Assembly: GCA_003524845.1 (NCBI GenBank)
Contig: DQGR01000101.1
Coordinates: 1,494-31,677 of the forward strand
Direction of reading: 5' to 3'
Source of the DNA: Patescibacteria group bacterium
GTDB taxonomy: Bacteria; Patescibacteriota; Microgenomatia; UBA10105
Length of the DNA stretch: 30,184 nucleotides
Shown here: positions 28,677 to 30,184 of the stretch, piece after piece
Numbering within the stretch: position 1 is the first letter of the stretch
Layout: each line of letters opens with the position of its first letter
Position numbers and translations under genes: made by a program
The notes under the pieces: model-generated
Databases searched by the model: none
Seen by the model: only the letters and a program-made list of their open reading frames with translations
What the model was told of the DNA's origin: nothing

Positions 28677-30184
28677 TTACCTTGCAGGGGCAGCACCAGA
28701 AGACAATCCATAACTTCCCAATACCTGCCGGAATCCACTTGCGGCAGTCGTTAACACCGCTTTGGGAGAAGATCCGGCGATCATCCCGTTTACCGCATCT
28801 TCCATATATTTGATAAGTTTATCATTTATTCCATTGTCAAACGTGCGCGACGCTAGAGGAAACGACTTGCTGTTGGCCGCTTGCTTTATAAAAGCTCCCA
28901 CATATGGATCGCTTGCCAGTCCGCTTCCCAGCTCTACCCGCGCGTATGGCTCGCCAAACAGCCGCGTTTTTGACGCCTCGGTATACAGTTTCGTTGCCGC
29001 TTCTTTGCCGGTTAGGTATTTCACAAATTCCCACGCTTGTTCCTGATACTTACTTTTTCCCGATACGCCTTCTACCCAATATGACGCCCACGACACGGTG
29101 TTGCCCGGCAGCTGCGGGACAGGGGCAATTTTAAACCGGAGGTTGGGATTGATTTGCCGCACGTCAAACGCCCGCCAGGACGGGGCCAGTATCATGGCAA
29201 CTTTTCCCATGGCAAATGCATAGATTGAATTGTCCAACGTTTCGTTCCATGTATATACCGGATCGGCGGCGTCGGCAAACTTCCGGTAAAAAATAAGCGT
29301 TTCTTCCGCTTCCTGACTGGTCGGCTCGCGCAGGTTCGCGCCATTTTGCATCATCATGAGCGCTAAAATATCGCTGAAATTTTCAACATTTCCTGTGGTA
29401 CCCAGGGCAATGGCCGATGTCGTAATCGTAGCATCCGTTTTTACCGTCAATTTCGGAACGATATTGAGCATCTCCTCCCATGTGGTCGGCGGCACCACCC
29501 CGGCGGAAGCCAATAGGTCTTCGTTGTAATAAAGTCCCAACCCGTCAATCATAAGCGGAATACCATAAATACTTTGGCCGCCAACCAAATCTGCTACTGC
29601 CACCGGATAAAACGCCTGTGCAAATTCTGCTGCCGTCATGACGGTTTTGGGAACCGGCGACAGATCATTGGCAAGCATCGCAACCCAGGTATTGTGAAAC
29701 CGGAATACATCCGGCCCATCACCGCGGGCAACTGCCGCCTGCAGCCGTTCCCGGTATTGTTTGTGCGATTGCTTTACATACTGTACTTTAATTTTGGGAT
29801 GAGACGATTCAAAATCCGCAATCACCGGACGGATAAGCGCATCGTTTTCCCATAATCCCCAGTATATGATCGTCACTTCCTTGGCTCCTGCCAACAATCC
29901 ATAAACAAACCGCCCCAAAAGACCAAGTCCCAACAGCAGCACGATAAATACGACAATCATAAGCAGTCTTTTGGGCATAGGATTTGATCCCGGAGGTGTT
30001 CCTGCTGCCGCCGGAGGTGCTTGAGCAGGAATAATCTGTGGAGCAAATTGATTTTCTGCCGATGGAGGACTCGCCTCCGCCAAAGGCGGACCAGCCTCCG
30101 GCTGGGGCGACACGGGTATCACCAGTGTTTCCGGAGCTCCGGGAGCAGGCTCTGCCGGGCCGGGAGCAGGCGGAACGTTTTCCA
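28677..30184 (-). CDS. Membrane-anchored family 1 extracellular solute-binding protein, 5' end at window edge
   Basis: The frame is open to the window end. The edge reads (A?)TGGAAAAC, so the true ATG may lie one base outside, giving MENVPPAPGP at the start. A Pro/Ala-rich cytoplasmic segment (about 70 residues) precedes one helix ('RLLMIVVFIVLLLGLGLLGRF'). The sugar-type binding protein fold follows, with 'TIIYWGLWENDALIRPVIADF', 'GDGPDVFRFHNTW', 'YGIPLMIDGLGLYYNEDLL', 'PPTTWEEML' and 'YWVEGVSGKSKYQEQAWEFVKYL' split over its length. These proteins deliver sugars or similar ligands to ABC permeases. No permease or ATPase lies in the window and there is no lipobox Cys: the helix replaces the usual lipid anchor. 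Confidence 0.88.
   Translation of the reverse strand, partial: ENVPPAPGPAEPAPGAPETLVIPVSPQPEAGPPLAEASPPSAENQFAPQIIPAQAPPAAAGTPPGSNPMPKRLLMIVVFIVLLLGLGLLGRFVYGLLAGAKEVTIIYWGLWENDALIRPVIADFESSHPKIKVQYVKQSHKQYRERLQAAVARGDGPDVFRFHNTWVAMLANDLSPVPKTVMTAAEFAQAFYPVAVADLVGGQSIYGIPLMIDGLGLYYNEDLLASAGVVPPTTWEEMLNIVPKLTVKTDATITTSAIALGTTGNVENFSDILALMMMQNGANLREPTSQEAEETLIFYRKFADAADPVYTWNETLDNSIYAFAMGKVAMILAPSWRAFDVRQINPNLRFKIAPVPQLPGNTVSWASYWVEGVSGKSKYQEQAWEFVKYLTGKEAATKLYTEASKTRLFGEPYARVELGSGLASDPYVGAFIKQAANSKSFPLASRTFDNGINDKLIKYMEDAVNGMIAGSSPKAVLTTAASGFRQVLGSYGLSSGAAPAR
30076..30105. repeat. Double hairpin repeat in the Pro/Ala-rich coding region
   Basis: TCCGCC-AAA-GGCGGA (30076-30090) directly followed by CCAGCC-TCC-GGCTGG (30091-30105). 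In frame in the solute-binding protein gene, coding about PEAGPPLAEA. Confidence 0.65.

Overview
The window looks like a chromosomal segment of a Candidate Phyla Radiation (Patescibacteria) bacterium, perhaps of the Microgenomates type. This is an inference from the sequence. The supporting signs are very compact genes and many start codons placed 6-7 nt after a -10 box (leaderless genes). Surface proteins are anchored by one helix and carry Pro/Thr/Ser-rich stalks. Paired FemAB-like transferases and a shortened UvrD and MetG also fit, as do palindromic repeats inserted in frame in genes, including the LPAGRQA-coding TGCCTGCCGGCAGGCA. TAA, TAG and TGA all act as stops, so the UGA-recoded Gracilibacteria/Absconditabacteria are unlikely.

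Layout. 1-5519: a stalk protein cut by the left edge, a short UvrD-type helicase, a small membrane protein, two tandem FemAB-like transferases, and a second stalk protein with the same anchor as the first. 5609-7059: a complete IS1595-family insertion sequence with inverted repeats, an 8-bp target duplication, an intact DDE transposase and a small membrane-protein passenger. 7105-11041 (minus): an rmuC plus helicase-nuclease operon. 11098-14230: a small membrane protein, metG, an inserted HTH gene on the opposite strand, tatD and a strong terminator. 14276-19416: a five-gene operon for a polyprenyl-linked surface glycan (GT2, GT39-like, small membrane protein, WecA/MraY-like, UbiA/DPPR-synthase-like). 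19417-21056: divergent PEGA/SH3b protein and M23 peptidase. 21074-22058: a PaaX/Cas2-like gene held tightly between two copies of a long palindrome, followed by a duplicate of the end of the M23 gene. 22051-25641 (minus): aminotransferase, CutA, GNAT, alpha/beta hydrolase and a membrane protein. 25707-27775 (minus): groES-groEL with a promoter and a variant CIRCE operator. 27750-30184 (minus): a nucleotidyltransferase-like protein and a membrane-anchored solute-binding protein cut by the right edge.

The genes combine housekeeping functions (DNA repair, translation, protein folding) with cell-envelope construction (glycan operon, FemAB, M23, PEGA/SH3b, stalk proteins). Three repeat systems overlie this: palindromes inserted in frame in coding sequence, tandem heptanucleotide arrays with an AAY core that also stay in frame, and the palindrome pair around the Cas2-like gene. 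The last is the best candidate for an undescribed mobile or self-regulated unit.
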